Part shown: positions 7,687 through 17,600 of the stretch, in pieces
Numbering within the stretch: position 1 is the stretch's first letter
Layout of the letters: each line of letters starts with the position of its first letter
NCBI GenBank assembly: GCA_038235275.1
Contig: JBBSUC010000001.1
Location: forward strand, 62,001 to 126,000
From: Persicitalea sp038235275
GTDB taxonomy: Bacteria; Bacteroidota; Bacteroidia; Cytophagales; Spirosomataceae
Length of the DNA stretch: 64,000 nucleotides
Direction: 5' to 3'
Position numbers and translations under genes: made by a program
The notes under the pieces: generated by a model
Databases searched by the model: none
Told to the model about the DNA's origin: nothing
What the model saw: the letters and a program-made list of their open reading frames with translations, nothing else

Positions 7687-9180
7687 ATGAGTCAGGAATC
7701 AACCTCCCAAACTACCTCCCTCCAAGACATCATCGGCCACGCCAAAGAATACGGCTTCGTGTTCCCATCTTCCGAAATATACGACGGCCTCCAAGCCGTT
7801 TATGACTACGGCCAAAACGGCGTGGAGCTGAAAAATAACCTCAAAGCAGCCTGGTGGAAAGCAATGACGCAGCTCCACGAGAATATCGTAGGTATCGACG
7901 CGGCCATCTTCATGCACCCGCTCACCTGGAAGGCATCGGGCCACGTGGACGGCTTCAGCGATCCCATGATTGACAATAAGGACTCCAAGAAGCGCTACCG
8001 CGCCGACCAACTACTGGAAGGCAAAGCCGAGGAATACACTGCCGCCGGACAAGCCGAAAAGGGCCAGGTCTTACTGGCTGAAATGGGTCGGTTACTGTCG
8101 GCGGAAGACCTGGACGGTGTCCGCGAACTAATCCTCGCCGAGAACATCAAATGCGCGGTGTCGGGTACCGCGAACTGGACCGAGGTGCGGCAGTTCAACT
8201 TGATGTTCAGCACCCAAATCGGCTCCGTGGCCGAGGACGCCAGCATGATTTACCTTCGCCCCGAAACGGCGCAGGGAATTTTTGTCAACTTCCTGAATGT
8301 CCAGAAAAGCGGGCGGATGAAAGTGCCTTTTGGTATCGCCCAGATTGGTAAGGCGTTTCGAAACGAGATTGTGGCGCGGCAGTTCATATTCAGAATGCGC
8401 GAGTTTGAGCAAATGGAGATGCAGTTTTTTGTGCGTCCCGGTACCGAGATGGAATGGTACGAACAATGGAAGGCAACGCGCCTGAAATTCCACCAGGCCA
8501 TCGGCCTGCCTACCGACAAGCTCAAATACCACGACCACGATAAGCTGGCCCACTACGCCAACGCTGCCGTGGACATCGAGTACGAGTTCCCTTTCGGCTT
8601 CCGCGAAATCGAGGGCATCCACTCCCGCACCGACTTCGACCTGCGAAACCACCAGGAATTCTCCAAAAAGAAGCAGCAATACTTCGACGCCGACCTCGAC
8701 GAAAACGGCAAGCCCTTCGGTAACTACATTCCTTACGTAGTAGAAACTTCCGTCGGAGCCGACCGCTTGTTTTTGGCTACCTTCTGCAATGCTTTCACCC
8801 GCGAGACCGTCGGCGAGGGCGACAAAGAAAAGGAGCGCGTGTACCTGAAACTGCACCCGGCCCTGGCTCCCATTAAAGCCGCCGTGCTGCCTTTGGTCAA
8901 AAAAGACGGACTGGCCGAAAAGGCGCAGGGTATTGCTGATTCCCTGAAATCGTCGTTCCGCACGGTTTATGACGACAACGCAGCCATCGGCAAGCGCTAC
9001 ACCCGACAGGATTTGATCGGAACGCCCTACTGCATCGCGGTGGATTACCAAACGATGGAGGACGATACCGTCACCATCCGTCACCGCGACAGCACCGAGC
9101 AGGAGCGGGTACCCATCAGCGAACTAAAAGAGAAGATTGGGCAAGCTGTCGCTATTGAACGCATTCTGGAAGTGATTTAA
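7687..9180 (+). CDS. glyS: Glycine--tRNA ligase (single-chain class II)
   Basis: The 497-residue protein is the alpha2-type glycyl-tRNA synthetase found in archaea, eukaryotes and part of the bacteria. Visible class II motifs are GIAQIGKAFRNEI (motif 2), FRMREFEQMEMQFFV, YEFPFGFREIEGIHSRTDFDL (discriminating glycine) and ETSVGADRLFLATF (motif 3). The C-terminal anticodon-binding domain covers about the last 110 residues (LAPIKAAVLPLV through TVTIRHRDSTEQERV). Length is normal. It stands alone and is closed by a strong terminator immediately downstream. Confidence 0.96.
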   Translation: MSQESTSQTTSLQDIIGHAKEYGFVFPSSEIYDGLQAVYDYGQNGVELKNNLKAAWWKAMTQLHENIVGIDAAIFMHPLTWKASGHVDGFSDPMIDNKDSKKRYRADQLLEGKAEEYTAAGQAEKGQVLLAEMGRLLSAEDLDGVRELILAENIKCAVSGTANWTEVRQFNLMFSTQIGSVAEDASMIYLRPETAQGIFVNFLNVQKSGRMKVPFGIAQIGKAFRNEIVARQFIFRMREFEQMEMQFFVRPGTEMEWYEQWKATRLKFHQAIGLPTDKLKYHDHDKLAHYANAAVDIEYEFPFGFREIEGIHSRTDFDLRNHQEFSKKKQQYFDADLDENGKPFGNYIPYVVETSVGADRLFLATFCNAFTRETVGEGDKEKERVYLKLHPALAPIKAAVLPLVKKDGLAEKAQGIADSLKSSFRTVYDDNAAIGKRYTRQDLIGTPYCIAVDYQTMEDDTVTIRHRDSTEQERVPISELKEKIGQAVAIERILEVI

Positions 9181-9204
9181 AGGTTAAAAATAAAATCAGG
9201 TAGC

Positions 9205-9246
9205 AAGCCGGGTTAGAAGGGGAAATTTCCCCTTCTAACCCGGCTT
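9205..9246 (+). terminator. Terminator of glyS: perfect 42-bp palindrome
   Basis: Two 21-base arms, AAGCCGGGTTAGAAGGGGAAA and its exact complement, meet without a spacer and are followed by TTTTA. A real RNA hairpin would open a small loop at the AAATTT centre. Because it is symmetrical with A's at its left foot, it could work in both directions. Confidence 0.9.
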
Positions 9247-9412
9247 TTTATATGGTTGAAATAATAAAACACAGATTATTTAAAATGTAAAATGCAAAAA
9301 AAGCGAAATAACGTACTCGGAGCCGAATAGTACATTTTAACTATTAAATTTTGTTTTTTCGTAGTTATAAAGAATTTAGTTTGGGACTAATTGTTAATTA
9401 TAATTAAATAAA

Positions 9413-9446
9413 TTGTACAATTCATATTATCACAAATATAATTTTG
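9413..9446 (+). promoter_or_regulatory. Promoter of the P-II gene
   Basis: TTG (9413-9415), 23 bases, then TAATTTTG (9439-9446) matches the Bacteroidetes consensus. Transcription would start around 9453, which rules out a longer reading from 9451 and supports ATG at 9514. Confidence 0.65.
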
Positions 9447-9513
9447 TAAAGTGAAGAATTTATATTTGGTTTATGATTTCAAAAGGTCAATTAACCAAAC
9501 TTTCGTTACCCTC

Positions 9514-9852
9514 ATGAAAAAAGTAGAAGCGATTATTCGCAAAACCAAGTTCACCGATATGCAGGAAGCCCTGCACGGGGCGGGCATCGACTTCATGACC
9601 TACTGGGAGGTCAGGGGCGTCGGCAAAGCCGTGGAAGAGCGGTCGTACCGGGGCATCGTGTACGACACCAGCACGATCGAGCGCATCATGGTCATGTTCT
9701 ATTGCCAGGACCATTTCGTCGAACCCGCTATCAAGGCCATTATGTCGTCAGCCAAAACAGGCGAGATCGGCGACGGTAAAATCTTCATCTCCGATGTAGA
9801 GCGCGGCATCAAAATACGCAACGCCGAAGAAGGTGTGGACGCGCTTAACTAA
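9514..9852 (+). CDS. glnK: P-II family nitrogen regulatory protein
   Basis: P-II trimers sense 2-oxoglutarate and ATP/ADP and block AmtB or modulate other nitrogen enzymes. The 112-residue protein shows MKKVEAIIRKTKF at the start, the T-loop SYRGIVYDTSTIE with tyrosine 50 at the place of the uridylylated Tyr51 of E. coli, and the C-terminal signature TGEIGDGKIFISDVERGIKIR. An in-frame extension to 9451 exists but would lie in the promoter, so ATG 9514 is chosen. The T-loop sequence after the tyrosine differs from proteobacterial P-II, as is usual in Bacteroidota. The partner amtB follows after 132 bases. Hence GlnK is used rather than GlnB. Confidence 0.93.
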   Translation: MKKVEAIIRKTKFTDMQEALHGAGIDFMTYWEVRGVGKAVEERSYRGIVYDTSTIERIMVMFYCQDHFVEPAIKAIMSSAKTGEIGDGKIFISDVERGIKIRNAEEGVDALN

Positions 9853-9854
9853 TG

Positions 9855-9979
9855 GTGAATGATAGAGTAGCAGAATAAATTTGTTCTACATCATCTATCA
9901 TGTTCATTCCTATTTAATGTCTTCGTTTTCGCACGCACTTCCCTGCCTTATTCTATCAATCACTCATTCTATCATTAAT
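9855..9979. repeat. Imperfect hairpin and repeat units between P-II gene and amtB
   Basis: GAATGATAGAGTAG (9857-9870) faces CTACATCATCTATCAT (9886-9901), giving an interrupted hairpin right after the P-II stop. Further right, ATCACTCATTCTATCATT (9958-9975) ends nine bases before amtB. Units GAATGATA/TATCATTC are those of the perfect inverted repeat at 56.3 kb. The hairpin could tune expression of amtB relative to P-II. Confidence 0.55.
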
Positions 9980-9984
9980 TAAAT

Positions 9985-11226
9985 ATGCAAGAGCTTTCTA
10001 CAACCGTAGCCGACTTGTCGATGTCACTAGACAACGTATGGGTACTCATTGCCACTTGTCTGGTCATGTTCATGCAGGCCGGATTTGCCCTGGTCGAAGT
10101 GGGTTTCACCCGCGCCAAAAATGCCGCTAACATTCTGATGAAGAACTTGATGGATTTTGCCGTCGGTTCGCTGGTTTTCTGGATGATCGGCTACAGCATT
10201 ATGTTCGGCGAAGACATCGGCGGGTTTATCGGCAAAGTTTCGCTGTTTTTCGGCCCTGACGCGATAGACGGACTGCCGCAAATCACCAAGCTGATGTTTC
10301 AAACCGTATTCGCCGCCACCGCCGCCACCATTGTGTCGGGTGCGATGGCTGAACGCACGCGCTTTGGGGCGTATCTGATCTATAGTATAGTTATCTCCGT
10401 CATCATTTATCCTATATCCGGTCATTGGATTTGGGGTGGCGGCTGGCTGTCGCAAATGGGCTTCGTGGATTTTGCCGGCTCGACGGTCGTACACTCGGTT
10501 GGCGGTTGGGCGGCACTGGTTGGAGCGGCCATGCTGGGTCCACGGCGAGGTAAATACGTCAACGGCGTGGCGCGCGCCATTCCCGGTCACAACCTTGTGC
10601 TAGGCGCATTGGGCGTATTTATCCTCTGGTTAGGCTGGTTCGGCTTCAACCCCGGTTCGCAGTTGGCGGCATCGGGGAAGGATAACGCCATGGCCATTGC
10701 GCATATTTTCGCCACCACCAACCTGGCCGCTGCAGCGGGCGCGGTTGCTGCGATGCTGGTTTCCTGGATACGCTACAAGCGGCCTTCGCTGAGCGTTACG
10801 CTCAACGGTGCCCTGGCCGGACTGGTTGCCATCACGGCGGGTTGTGCGGCCGTGTCGCTGGCCAGCGCCGCCGTTATTGGCCTTATTGCGGGTGTGGTAC
10901 TGGTATTCTCCCTGGAATTCATCGAACGCACCCTCAAAGTGGACGATCCCGTCGGTGCCATTTCGGTACACGGCATTTGTGGTGCCTTGGGCACGTTGCT
11001 GGTGGGCGTATTCGCCACGGAGGGCGGCTTGCTCAACGGTGGTGGCGCGTCCCTGCTGGGTGTGCAGGCCATCGGCGTATTCACTGTCATGGGTTGGGTC
11101 GTCGGTACCTCATTTATCCTGTTCTATATTATCAAGGCCACCATCGGTCTGCGTGAATCGCAGCGTGTGGAAGAGGAAGGACTGGATATTTACGAACACG
11201 GAGAGACGGTGTACAACATGGTGTAG
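9985..11226 (+). CDS. amtB: Ammonium transporter AmtB
   Basis: AmtB conducts ammonium across the inner membrane. The 413-residue protein has about eleven membrane segments and the Amt signatures: FMQAGFALVEVGFTRAKN early, GSTVVHSVGGWAALVGA with the first pore histidine, and GAISVHGICGALGTLLVG with the second. It lacks a cleavable signal, as many Bacteroidota Amt proteins do. It follows P-II, the classical glnK-amtB pair in which P-II plugs the pore when ammonium is ample. A second Amt of different sequence lies at 50.5 kb. The C-terminal tail (RVEEEGLDIYEHGETVYNM) is the usual P-II-sensitive cytoplasmic tail. Confidence 0.95.
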   Translation: MQELSTTVADLSMSLDNVWVLIATCLVMFMQAGFALVEVGFTRAKNAANILMKNLMDFAVGSLVFWMIGYSIMFGEDIGGFIGKVSLFFGPDAIDGLPQITKLMFQTVFAATAATIVSGAMAERTRFGAYLIYSIVISVIIYPISGHWIWGGGWLSQMGFVDFAGSTVVHSVGGWAALVGAAMLGPRRGKYVNGVARAIPGHNLVLGALGVFILWLGWFGFNPGSQLAASGKDNAMAIAHIFATTNLAAAAGAVAAMLVSWIRYKRPSLSVTLNGALAGLVAITAGCAAVSLASAAVIGLIAGVVLVFSLEFIERTLKVDDPVGAISVHGICGALGTLLVGVFATEGGLLNGGGASLLGVQAIGVFTVMGWVVGTSFILFYIIKATIGLRESQRVEEEGLDIYEHGETVYNMV

Positions 11227-11300
11227 CGGTCGGGCTTCGGGCTTCGATTACGCTCAGCCTGACAGTAGTTTCGGCGTGCATTTCACCTTAATAGCAAGGA

Positions 11301-11330
11301 AAGGGCTTCTCAAATCAGAGAAGCCCTTTC
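11301..11330 (+). terminator. Terminator after amtB
   Basis: AAAGGGCTTCTC (11301-11312), a 6-base loop, and its exact complement GAGAAGCCCTTT (11319-11330). The U's are part of the stem; only CTCATTC follows, so termination may be partial. Confidence 0.7.
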
Positions 11331-11464
11331 TCATTCAAGAATCTCCACAGAAAAGCAGCATTTTTCAACGGAACCAAATTTTACCGTCTTGCTTAAAAAG
11401 AAACCCAAGCCACCCAAGCAGCGTTATAAAGCTTTTAATCCATTGTAAAACCAGAAGCTAAATT

Positions 11465-11887
11465 ATGATTAACCGTAATGCAACCGCCGTATGGCAGGGA
11501 ACCGGCAAAGAAGGCTCCGGTAAAGTGAGCACCCAAAGCAGCGTGCTGGACGATGCCCAGTATTCATTCAAAACCCGCTTCGAGGAAGGCAAAGGCACCA
11601 ATCCTGAAGAACTCATCGCGGCGGCCCACGCGGGTTGTTACGCCATGAAACTGAGCTTTGATCTGAACGAAGCCGGATTCACCGCCGATGAGTTGAAGGT
11701 GACCGCCACCGTTTCACTCGATCCGGCGAAGGGCGAAGTCGGAAAAAGCCACCTCGTGCTAAAAGGCAAAGTGCCCAACATCGACGCGGAGCAATTCAAG
11801 AAAATTGCCGAAGGAGCCAAGAAAGAATGCCCGATTTCCAAACTTTTGAACGCCGAGATTACATTAGACGCCACGTTAGTTTCGTAG
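11465..11887 (+). CDS. OsmC family peroxiredoxin
   Basis: OsmC/Ohr proteins reduce organic hydroperoxides through two redox cysteines. This 140-residue protein keeps both, C58 in IAAAHAGCYAMKLSF and C122 in KKECPISKLLNAEI, and the conserved TNPEELIAAAHA helix. The order and spacing fit the OsmC branch (annotated OsmC family peroxiredoxin). It has its own transcription unit, after the amtB terminator and before a DinB-family gene. Substrate preference is not evident from sequence. Confidence 0.92.
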   Translation: MINRNATAVWQGTGKEGSGKVSTQSSVLDDAQYSFKTRFEEGKGTNPEELIAAAHAGCYAMKLSFDLNEAGFTADELKVTATVSLDPAKGEVGKSHLVLKGKVPNIDAEQFKKIAEGAKKECPISKLLNAEITLDATLVS

Positions 11888-11974
11888 TTTCAAAATAAAA
11901 TATTGTTATTTTGAAAGGGCTTCGTCGATGGATGAAGTCTTTTTTTTTGTTGATTACCGGATCAAAAAAAATTT

Positions 11975-12487
11975 ATGGAAAAGGAAGTATGGCTTCGTGG
12001 ACCGCTCCCCAATGTGCCAGCGCTTGTACAGCCCGTCGCCCACGCGCTGTTGCAGGCCCGGGAAGAAATGGAGACGTTGATGATAGATTTCCCAAAAAAG
12101 CATTTGTGGGATCGCCCGACCGATATTGCTTCAGTGGGTTTTCATTTACAGCATCTCAGTGGCGTATTGGACCGCTTGTTTACTTATGCGCGCGGTGAAA
12201 TACTTTCAGGTCCACAGCGCGAATATCTGGAAGCGGAGGGCAAACCCGACGATGAAATCACGGTCGAAGGGCTACTACAAAATTTCCGACAGCAAGTCGA
12301 CCGGGCGATCGATCAACTCAAAATAACCGACGAAAGTACATTAACCGAAATCCGGGGCGTAGGCCGCGCGCAAATTCCCTCAACAGTCATCGGCCTCTAC
12401 ATCCACGCCGCCGAACACACCACGCGTCACGTCGGACAGCTGTTGGTGACAGCACGTTTTGTGGCCGCTGAATTAGGATTGCGCTAA
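11975..12487 (+). CDS. DinB-like domain protein
   Basis: The 170-residue protein is a four-helix-bundle DinB/YfiT superfamily member. The likely metal-binding histidines are visible in VGFHLQHLSGVLDR (near 50-60) and in the C-terminal helix IHAAEHTTRHVGQLL (near 145-160). Such proteins often act as thiol-dependent transferases with bacillithiol or mycothiol-like cofactors, but most are uncharacterised. An upstream in-frame reading does not exist; ATG 11975 is used. Its end overlaps the end of the convergent VOC gene by 15 bases. Confidence 0.8.
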   Translation: MEKEVWLRGPLPNVPALVQPVAHALLQAREEMETLMIDFPKKHLWDRPTDIASVGFHLQHLSGVLDRLFTYARGEILSGPQREYLEAEGKPDDEITVEGLLQNFRQQVDRAIDQLKITDESTLTEIRGVGRAQIPSTVIGLYIHAAEHTTRHVGQLLVTARFVAAELGLR

Positions 12488-12955
12488 TCCCCGCAATAGT
12501 CCTTCAAAATGTAAAGGATGCGTGTACATCGGGATCGAGCCATCGGGCTGGAGGGGCCACTCCTCGCGAGGCCTGTCCCAATATAATTCTACGCCATTCT
12601 GATCGGGATCATCGAGATGAATTGCTTCCGAAACGCCATGATCGGCAGCCCCGGACAAAGGGTACCCCGCGTCGAGCAGTCTTTGGTAAACCTTTGCCAG
12701 ATCTTTTCGTTCGGGATACAAAATGGCCGTATGGAACAATCCGGTACTCTGCCGGGATGGGGGAGTACCGCCCTTGCTTTGCCAGGTATTCAATCCAATG
12801 TGATGGTGGTAACCGCCCGCTGAAATAAAAGCAGCATCCGACCCGTAGGTAGTCATGAGGGTAAAACCCAGCAAGTCGCAGTAGAATTGCAGCGAGCGGG
12901 ACAGGTCCGAAACTTTCAAATGGACATGACCAATGCGTGTGCCGGAGGGAATAAT
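12473..12955 (-). CDS. VOC family (glyoxalase/ring-cleavage dioxygenase-like) protein, unusual start
   Basis: The frame encodes a two-module vicinal-oxygen-chelate protein: RIGHVHLKVSDLSRSLQFY begins the first beta-alpha-beta unit and HTAILYPERKDLAKVYQRLL the second, with FHTAI, DPDQNGVELYWDRP as further signatures. The family normally contributes a metal-binding histidine from GHVHLKV, so the strand must be translated. The only standard start (TTG at 12919) would remove it, and a TAA at 12961-12959 closes the frame upstream. Only two ATT codons (12955, 12952) remain. Either ATT is used, the protein is short, or the N-terminus has been damaged. The coordinates take the first ATT. Confidence 0.75.
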   Translation of the reverse strand: MIPSGTRIGHVHLKVSDLSRSLQFYCDLLGFTLMTTYGSDAAFISAGGYHHHIGLNTWQSKGGTPPSRQSTGLFHTAILYPERKDLAKVYQRLLDAGYPLSGAADHGVSEAIHLDDPDQNGVELYWDRPREEWPLQPDGSIPMYTHPLHFEGLLRGLAQS

Positions 12956-13024
12956 GTATTAATCCACGTCAACAAGGAGTAAGTTGTTTGGTATTTTGGA
13001 AAAAACTCATTAGTCCTTCTTCTT

Positions 13025-14545
13025 TCAAACATGCGCGAATTCCGGCGTGAGCATCGACACTGCCTTGGCGGCCAGCAGCGACTCGCCCATCAGGAACTCG
13101 TCCACCGCACGGGCGGTTTCGCGGCCCTCACTGATCGCCCAGACTACCAGTGACTGCCCGCGACGGCAATCGCCCGCCGCGAAGACTTTTCCGTTTACAG
13201 TCGATTGGTACTTGTTGGCTTTGATATTGCCCCGCTCGTCGTATTCCAGACCCAGGTCGTCGAGCAGGCGCTCTTGCTGCGGATGCAGAAATCCGGCGGC
13301 AAGCAGAGCCAGGTCGCAGGGGATTTCTTCTTCGGTGCCGGGTACCTCCTGCATACTCAAGCGGCCTGTTTCAGCATTCATCTGCCAGTCGAGCTTCACG
13401 ATTTTCAAAGCTTTGAGATTGCCGTTTTCTTCGCCGATAAATGCTTTCGTGTTGATCGACCACTGTCGAGAATCGCCGGGTTTCTCCATTTCTTCGTGCG
13501 AAGTGGAGGTGCGCATCATCATGGGCCAGTTGGGCCAGGGGGTGGTAGTGTCGCGGTCTTGTGGCGGCATGGGCAGCAGTTCAATTTGCGTAACCGATTT
13601 AGCCCCGTGGCGGTTGGAGGTTCCCACGCAATCGGAACCCGTGTCGCCGCCACCAATGACGACCACGTGCTTGTCGGTGGCCCAAAGGTCGCCGTTCTGG
13701 TAATCGAATCCCTGATGGTCTTTTTCCACGGCTATATCGGCCACCCGTTTATTCTGCTGGCTGAGAAACTCCATCGCAAAGTGAACGCCTTTCAAGTTTC
13801 GTCCCTCTATTTTCAGGTCGCGTGGCACGGTGGAACCCGTCGCCAGCACTATGGCGTCGAAGTCGCGCAGCAGTTCATCGGCCTTGATGTTTTTGCCAAT
13901 CTCGACATTCGTGCGAAACTCGATACCTTCCTGCTCCATAATCGCCAGACGGCGATCCACGATACGTTTTTCCAACTTAAAGTCAGGGATACCGTAGCGC
14001 AGCAGGCCACCGATACGGTCGGCGCGTTCAAATAGGGTCACCAAATGTCCCGCCTGGTTCAACTGCGAAGCCGCCGCCATGCCCGCCGGACCGGAACCGA
14101 CCACCGCCACGGTTTTGCCCGTGCGCTTTTTGGGAAGCCGGGGTTTTACCAAGCCCAATTCAAACGCCTTTTCGGCGATGGATTTCTCGATGAACTCAAT
14201 GGCGACGGGCGGCTTATTAATTCCCAACACGCAGGAAGCCTCGCAGGGCGCGGGGCAAATACGCCCCGTGAACTCGGGGTAGTTGTTGGTCGAGGCCAGA
14301 ATATCATAGGCCAAAGCCCAGTTCTGGTCATAGACCGCGTCGTTAAAGTCGGGAATGATGTTCCCGAGCGGGCAGCCGTTATGACAAAACGGGATGCCGC
14401 AATCCATGCAACGCGCCGCCTGCGTCCGCGAATCGTCTTCGTGATGTGGCGTCTCTATTTCCTTATAGTCGTGAATCCGCTCTTCGACGGGTCGCTTTTT
14501 GGGCAATTCACGATCAAACTCTAAAAATCCGGTTGGTTTTCCCAC
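13025..14545 (-). CDS. gltD: Glutamate synthase small subunit (NADPH)
   Basis: GltD takes electrons from NADPH through FAD to iron-sulfur clusters and the GltB subunit. The 506-residue protein begins with the usual GKPTGFLEF and has the N-terminal cysteine-rich domain (RCMDCGIPFCHNGCPLGN, then GRICPAPCEASCVLG), the FAD Rossmann motif VAVVGSGPAGMAAA near residue 145 and the second dinucleotide motif VVVIGGGDTGSDCVG near residue 300. The ending CDLALLAAGFLHP and GKVFAAGDCRRGQSLVVWAI is canonical. gltB lies 128 bases downstream... of its start in chromosomal order it is upstream-transcribed: gltB is read first and gltD second on the minus strand, so the pair forms a gltB-gltD operon. Confidence 0.96.
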   Translation of the reverse strand: MGKPTGFLEFDRELPKKRPVEERIHDYKEIETPHHEDDSRTQAARCMDCGIPFCHNGCPLGNIIPDFNDAVYDQNWALAYDILASTNNYPEFTGRICPAPCEASCVLGINKPPVAIEFIEKSIAEKAFELGLVKPRLPKKRTGKTVAVVGSGPAGMAAASQLNQAGHLVTLFERADRIGGLLRYGIPDFKLEKRIVDRRLAIMEQEGIEFRTNVEIGKNIKADELLRDFDAIVLATGSTVPRDLKIEGRNLKGVHFAMEFLSQQNKRVADIAVEKDHQGFDYQNGDLWATDKHVVVIGGGDTGSDCVGTSNRHGAKSVTQIELLPMPPQDRDTTTPWPNWPMMMRTSTSHEEMEKPGDSRQWSINTKAFIGEENGNLKALKIVKLDWQMNAETGRLSMQEVPGTEEEIPCDLALLAAGFLHPQQERLLDDLGLEYDERGNIKANKYQSTVNGKVFAAGDCRRGQSLVVWAISEGRETARAVDEFLMGESLLAAKAVSMLTPEFAHV

Positions 14546-14556
14546 GGTTCAATTTT

Positions 14557-14673
14557 GAATGAGTGAATGAGTGAATGAGTGAATGAGTGAATGAGTGAAT
14601 AATAAGATAAGCTGGCGAAAGCAACAGCGCACGGGCGCCCCCGTCTCTAATTCACTCAATCTCTCATTTACAA
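14557..14673. repeat. Tandem GAATGAGT array and opposing arm between gltB and gltD
   Basis: Five exact GAATGAGT units plus GAAT fill 14557-14600. After the core TGGCGAAAGCAA (14613-14624) and a GC-rich middle, an opposing arm TTCACTCAATCTCTCATTT (14651-14669) runs up to the gltB stop. The arms are partly complementary, allowing a hairpin in the gltB-gltD mRNA. The same core is the loop of the perfect inverted repeat at 56.3 kb. Confidence 0.8.
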
Positions 14674-17600
14674 TTAATTTACGTTCACCACTACATCGCC
14701 ATACACCACGCTCTTGTCCGCTACTTGCTGGGCGAGGGTGATGCCTCGGTCGGCTAGGGCGTCTTTGAAGTCGTTGGGCAGGACTTTGACGAACTGCTTG
14801 ATGATTTCGTCCCAGTTTTGGGTGATTTGGAAGGCGACGTTGCTGGTCGTGTACTGGAAGTGCTTGTCGATGTATTGGCGGAGAATTCCTTCGTCTTCCT
14901 CGCCTAGTGCGCTGACCGACACCATTTCGTAGTTCACTTTTTCCTTGAAATCACCTTCTTTGTCCCAGACGTAGGCCACGCCACCCGACATCCCGGCGGC
15001 GAAGTTGCGGCCGGTTTCGCCGATGACGATCGCCACGCCGCCCGTCATGTACTCGCAGGCGTGGTCGCCCGTGCCTTCTACTACTACTTTGGCTCCCGAA
15101 TTGCGGACGCAGAAGCGTTCCCCGGCCGTGCCCCGAATGTAGGCTTCACCGGAGGTCGCGCCGTAAAAAGCCACGTTGCCGATAATGATGTTTTCCTCGG
15201 GCGCGAACTTGGCGTCGCGGTCGGGATAGACGATCAGTTCCGCACCGCAGAGTCCCTTGCCGAAATAGTCGTTAGCGTCGCCTTCCAGTTCCATGCGAAG
15301 CCCGGTGGTGTTGAACGCCCCGAAACTCTGGCCCGCCGTTCCCCGGAACTTGAAGTGAATCGTCCCGTTCGGCAGACCGCCGCCGCCATATAACTTGGAG
15401 ATTTCGTTGGAAAGCATCGTTCCCAGCGAGCGATTGAGGTTGATGATCGGGAATTCAGCGTACACCTCCTCGGCTCTTTCCAGAGCGGGCTGGGCGGTTT
15501 TGATCAGTTGACGATCCAGCACGTGTTCAATGCCGTGATCCTGCTCCTCCTGCTTGAACTGCGCTACGTCCAGGCCACCTTCTTCTTTGTATAAAATGGC
15601 GTCGAACTTTAAATTCTTGTATTTCCAATGCTTCAAATCGGGCCGCTTTTCCAGGAACTGCACCTGGCCAATCATATCGTTGACGGTGCGGAAGCCCAGT
15701 TGCGCCATGATTTCGCGCATTTCGGTCGCCATGAAGTAAAACATATTTACCACGTGTTCGGGCTTGCCCGTAAAGAGGGCGCGCAATTCCTGCCGCTGCG
15801 TGGCTACGCCGACGGGACAGGTGTTGAGGTGGCATTTGCGCATCATGATGCAGCCCGCCGCTACCAGCGCGGCGGTCGCTACGCCCCATTCCTCGGCCCC
15901 GAGCAGGGCGGCAATCGCCATGTCGCGGCCCGTGCGGATTTGTCCGTCGGCCTGAATCGTCACGCGTCCCCGCAACTTGTTTTTGACTAGGGTTTGGTGC
16001 GTTTCGGCCAGGCCGAGTTCCCAGGGCAGTCCGGCGTGGCGAATGCTGCTGAGCGGCGAAGCCCCCGTGCCGCCGTCGTAGCCCGCGATCAGAATGTGAT
16101 CCGCGTGGGCCTTGGCGACGCCTGAGGCGATGGTACCCACGCCCGCTTCCGACACCAGTTTAACGCTAATGCGGGCCTGGCGGTTGGCATTTTTCAAATC
16201 AAAAATCAACTGCGCCAGGTCTTCGATGGAGTAAATATCGTGGTGCGGCGGCGGCGAAATTAGGCCTACGCCAGGCGTCGAGTGGCGGGTGCGGCCAATC
16301 CAGTCGTCCACCTTGTGGCCGGGCAACTGTCCGCCCTCACCCGGCTTGGCCCCCTGCGCCATCTTGATTTGTAATTCCTGGGCGTTGGTTAGGTAGTAGC
16401 TCGTCACCCCAAAGCGGCCCGAAGCCACCTGCTTGATGGCCGAGTTCATGCTGTCGCCGTCGGGTAATGGCTCGAAGCGCCGCTCGTCCTCGCCGCCCTC
16501 GCCCGAGTTGGACTTACCGCCGATGCGGTTCATGGCGATGGCCAGCGTGGTGTGGGCCTCCCACGAAATGGAGCCAAACGACATGGCCCCCGTCGCGAAG
16601 CGCTTGAAGATACTTTCTACGGGTTCCACCTCCTCGATGGGGATAGGGTCGCCCTTCTTAAATTGCATCAAACCCCGCAACGTCATCGCCTTTTGGGTCT
16701 GATCGTCAATGAGTTTAGAGTATTTTTTGAATAAATTATAGTCGTTGGTCTTGGTGCTTTGCTGCAGTAGGTGTACCGTCTGCGGATTGAAAAGGTGTGA
16801 CTCACCACGCTGCTTCCACTGGTAGAACCCACCCACTTCCAGGTGCGGATTCAGGCCGGGCATATCGGGGTAAGCGACTTTGTGGCGTACCAGCACCTCG
16901 CGGGCAATATCGTCCAGGGCCATGCCGCCGATGCGGGAAATAGTACCCGTAAAGTATTGGTCGATGACGTCTTTGTTCAAACCCAGGCACTCGAATATTT
17001 GGGCACCCTGATACGATTGCAAAGTGGAAATGCCCATTTTGGAAAAAATCTTGAGCAATTCCTTATTGACCGCTTTAATGTAGTTGGCAAAAAGCACCTC
17101 GTCGGAGAAATCACCGTCGATGCGCTTGTTGCGGTTCATGAACGCCAGCGACTCGAACGCCATGTACGGACAAATTCCCGCCGCGCCGTAGCCGATCAGG
17201 GTGGCGAAGTGGTGGGTTTCCCAAATATCCCCGGCTTCGACCAAAATACCCACCGCGCCCCGCAATCCTTTGCGAATCAGGTGATGATGAACCGCCGCCG
17301 TGGCGAGCAGCGAGGGCACTGGCGCGTGGTCGGAGTCGATGGCGCGGTCAGAAAGGATGATGATTTCAAAGCCATCTTCGATAGCGTCCTCGGCGTATTG
17401 GCAGATGCGTTCCAAAGCCCGCGCCATGCCTTGACCACCGCCTTTTTCGACAAAAAAATAGGTATTGATGGTTTTGGCCTGGAAGTGGTTTTTGTCCACG
17501 AACCGCAGCTTGTCGAATTCCGGCACGGTTAGCACCGGGTGCGGCAGTTCGATTTGGCGGCAGTGCTCCGGCGTTTCGGTCAGGATATTCTCGTTAGCTC

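Larger units (their letters stand above)
9181..9513 (+). other. Gene-free stretch between glyS and P-II
   Basis: This gap contains the glyS terminator, then an AT-rich stretch of about 230 bases and the P-II promoter with a leader of roughly 60 bases. I see no open frame or RNA gene in it. TTGTTAATTA at 9391-9400 recurs upstream of glnII. Confidence 0.6.

Noticed and set aside
8128..9084. Long open frame antisense to glycyl-tRNA synthetase
   Set aside because: It has no recognisable domain and mirrors the codon bias of glyS, a normal shadow.
9205..9246. 42-bp palindrome as a transposon end or attachment site
   Set aside because: It follows a stop codon directly, ends in T's and no transposase or integrase is nearby.
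14557..14600. Regular repeat array considered as CRISPR
   Set aside because: Units are only 8 bases, without spacers, and no cas genes are near.
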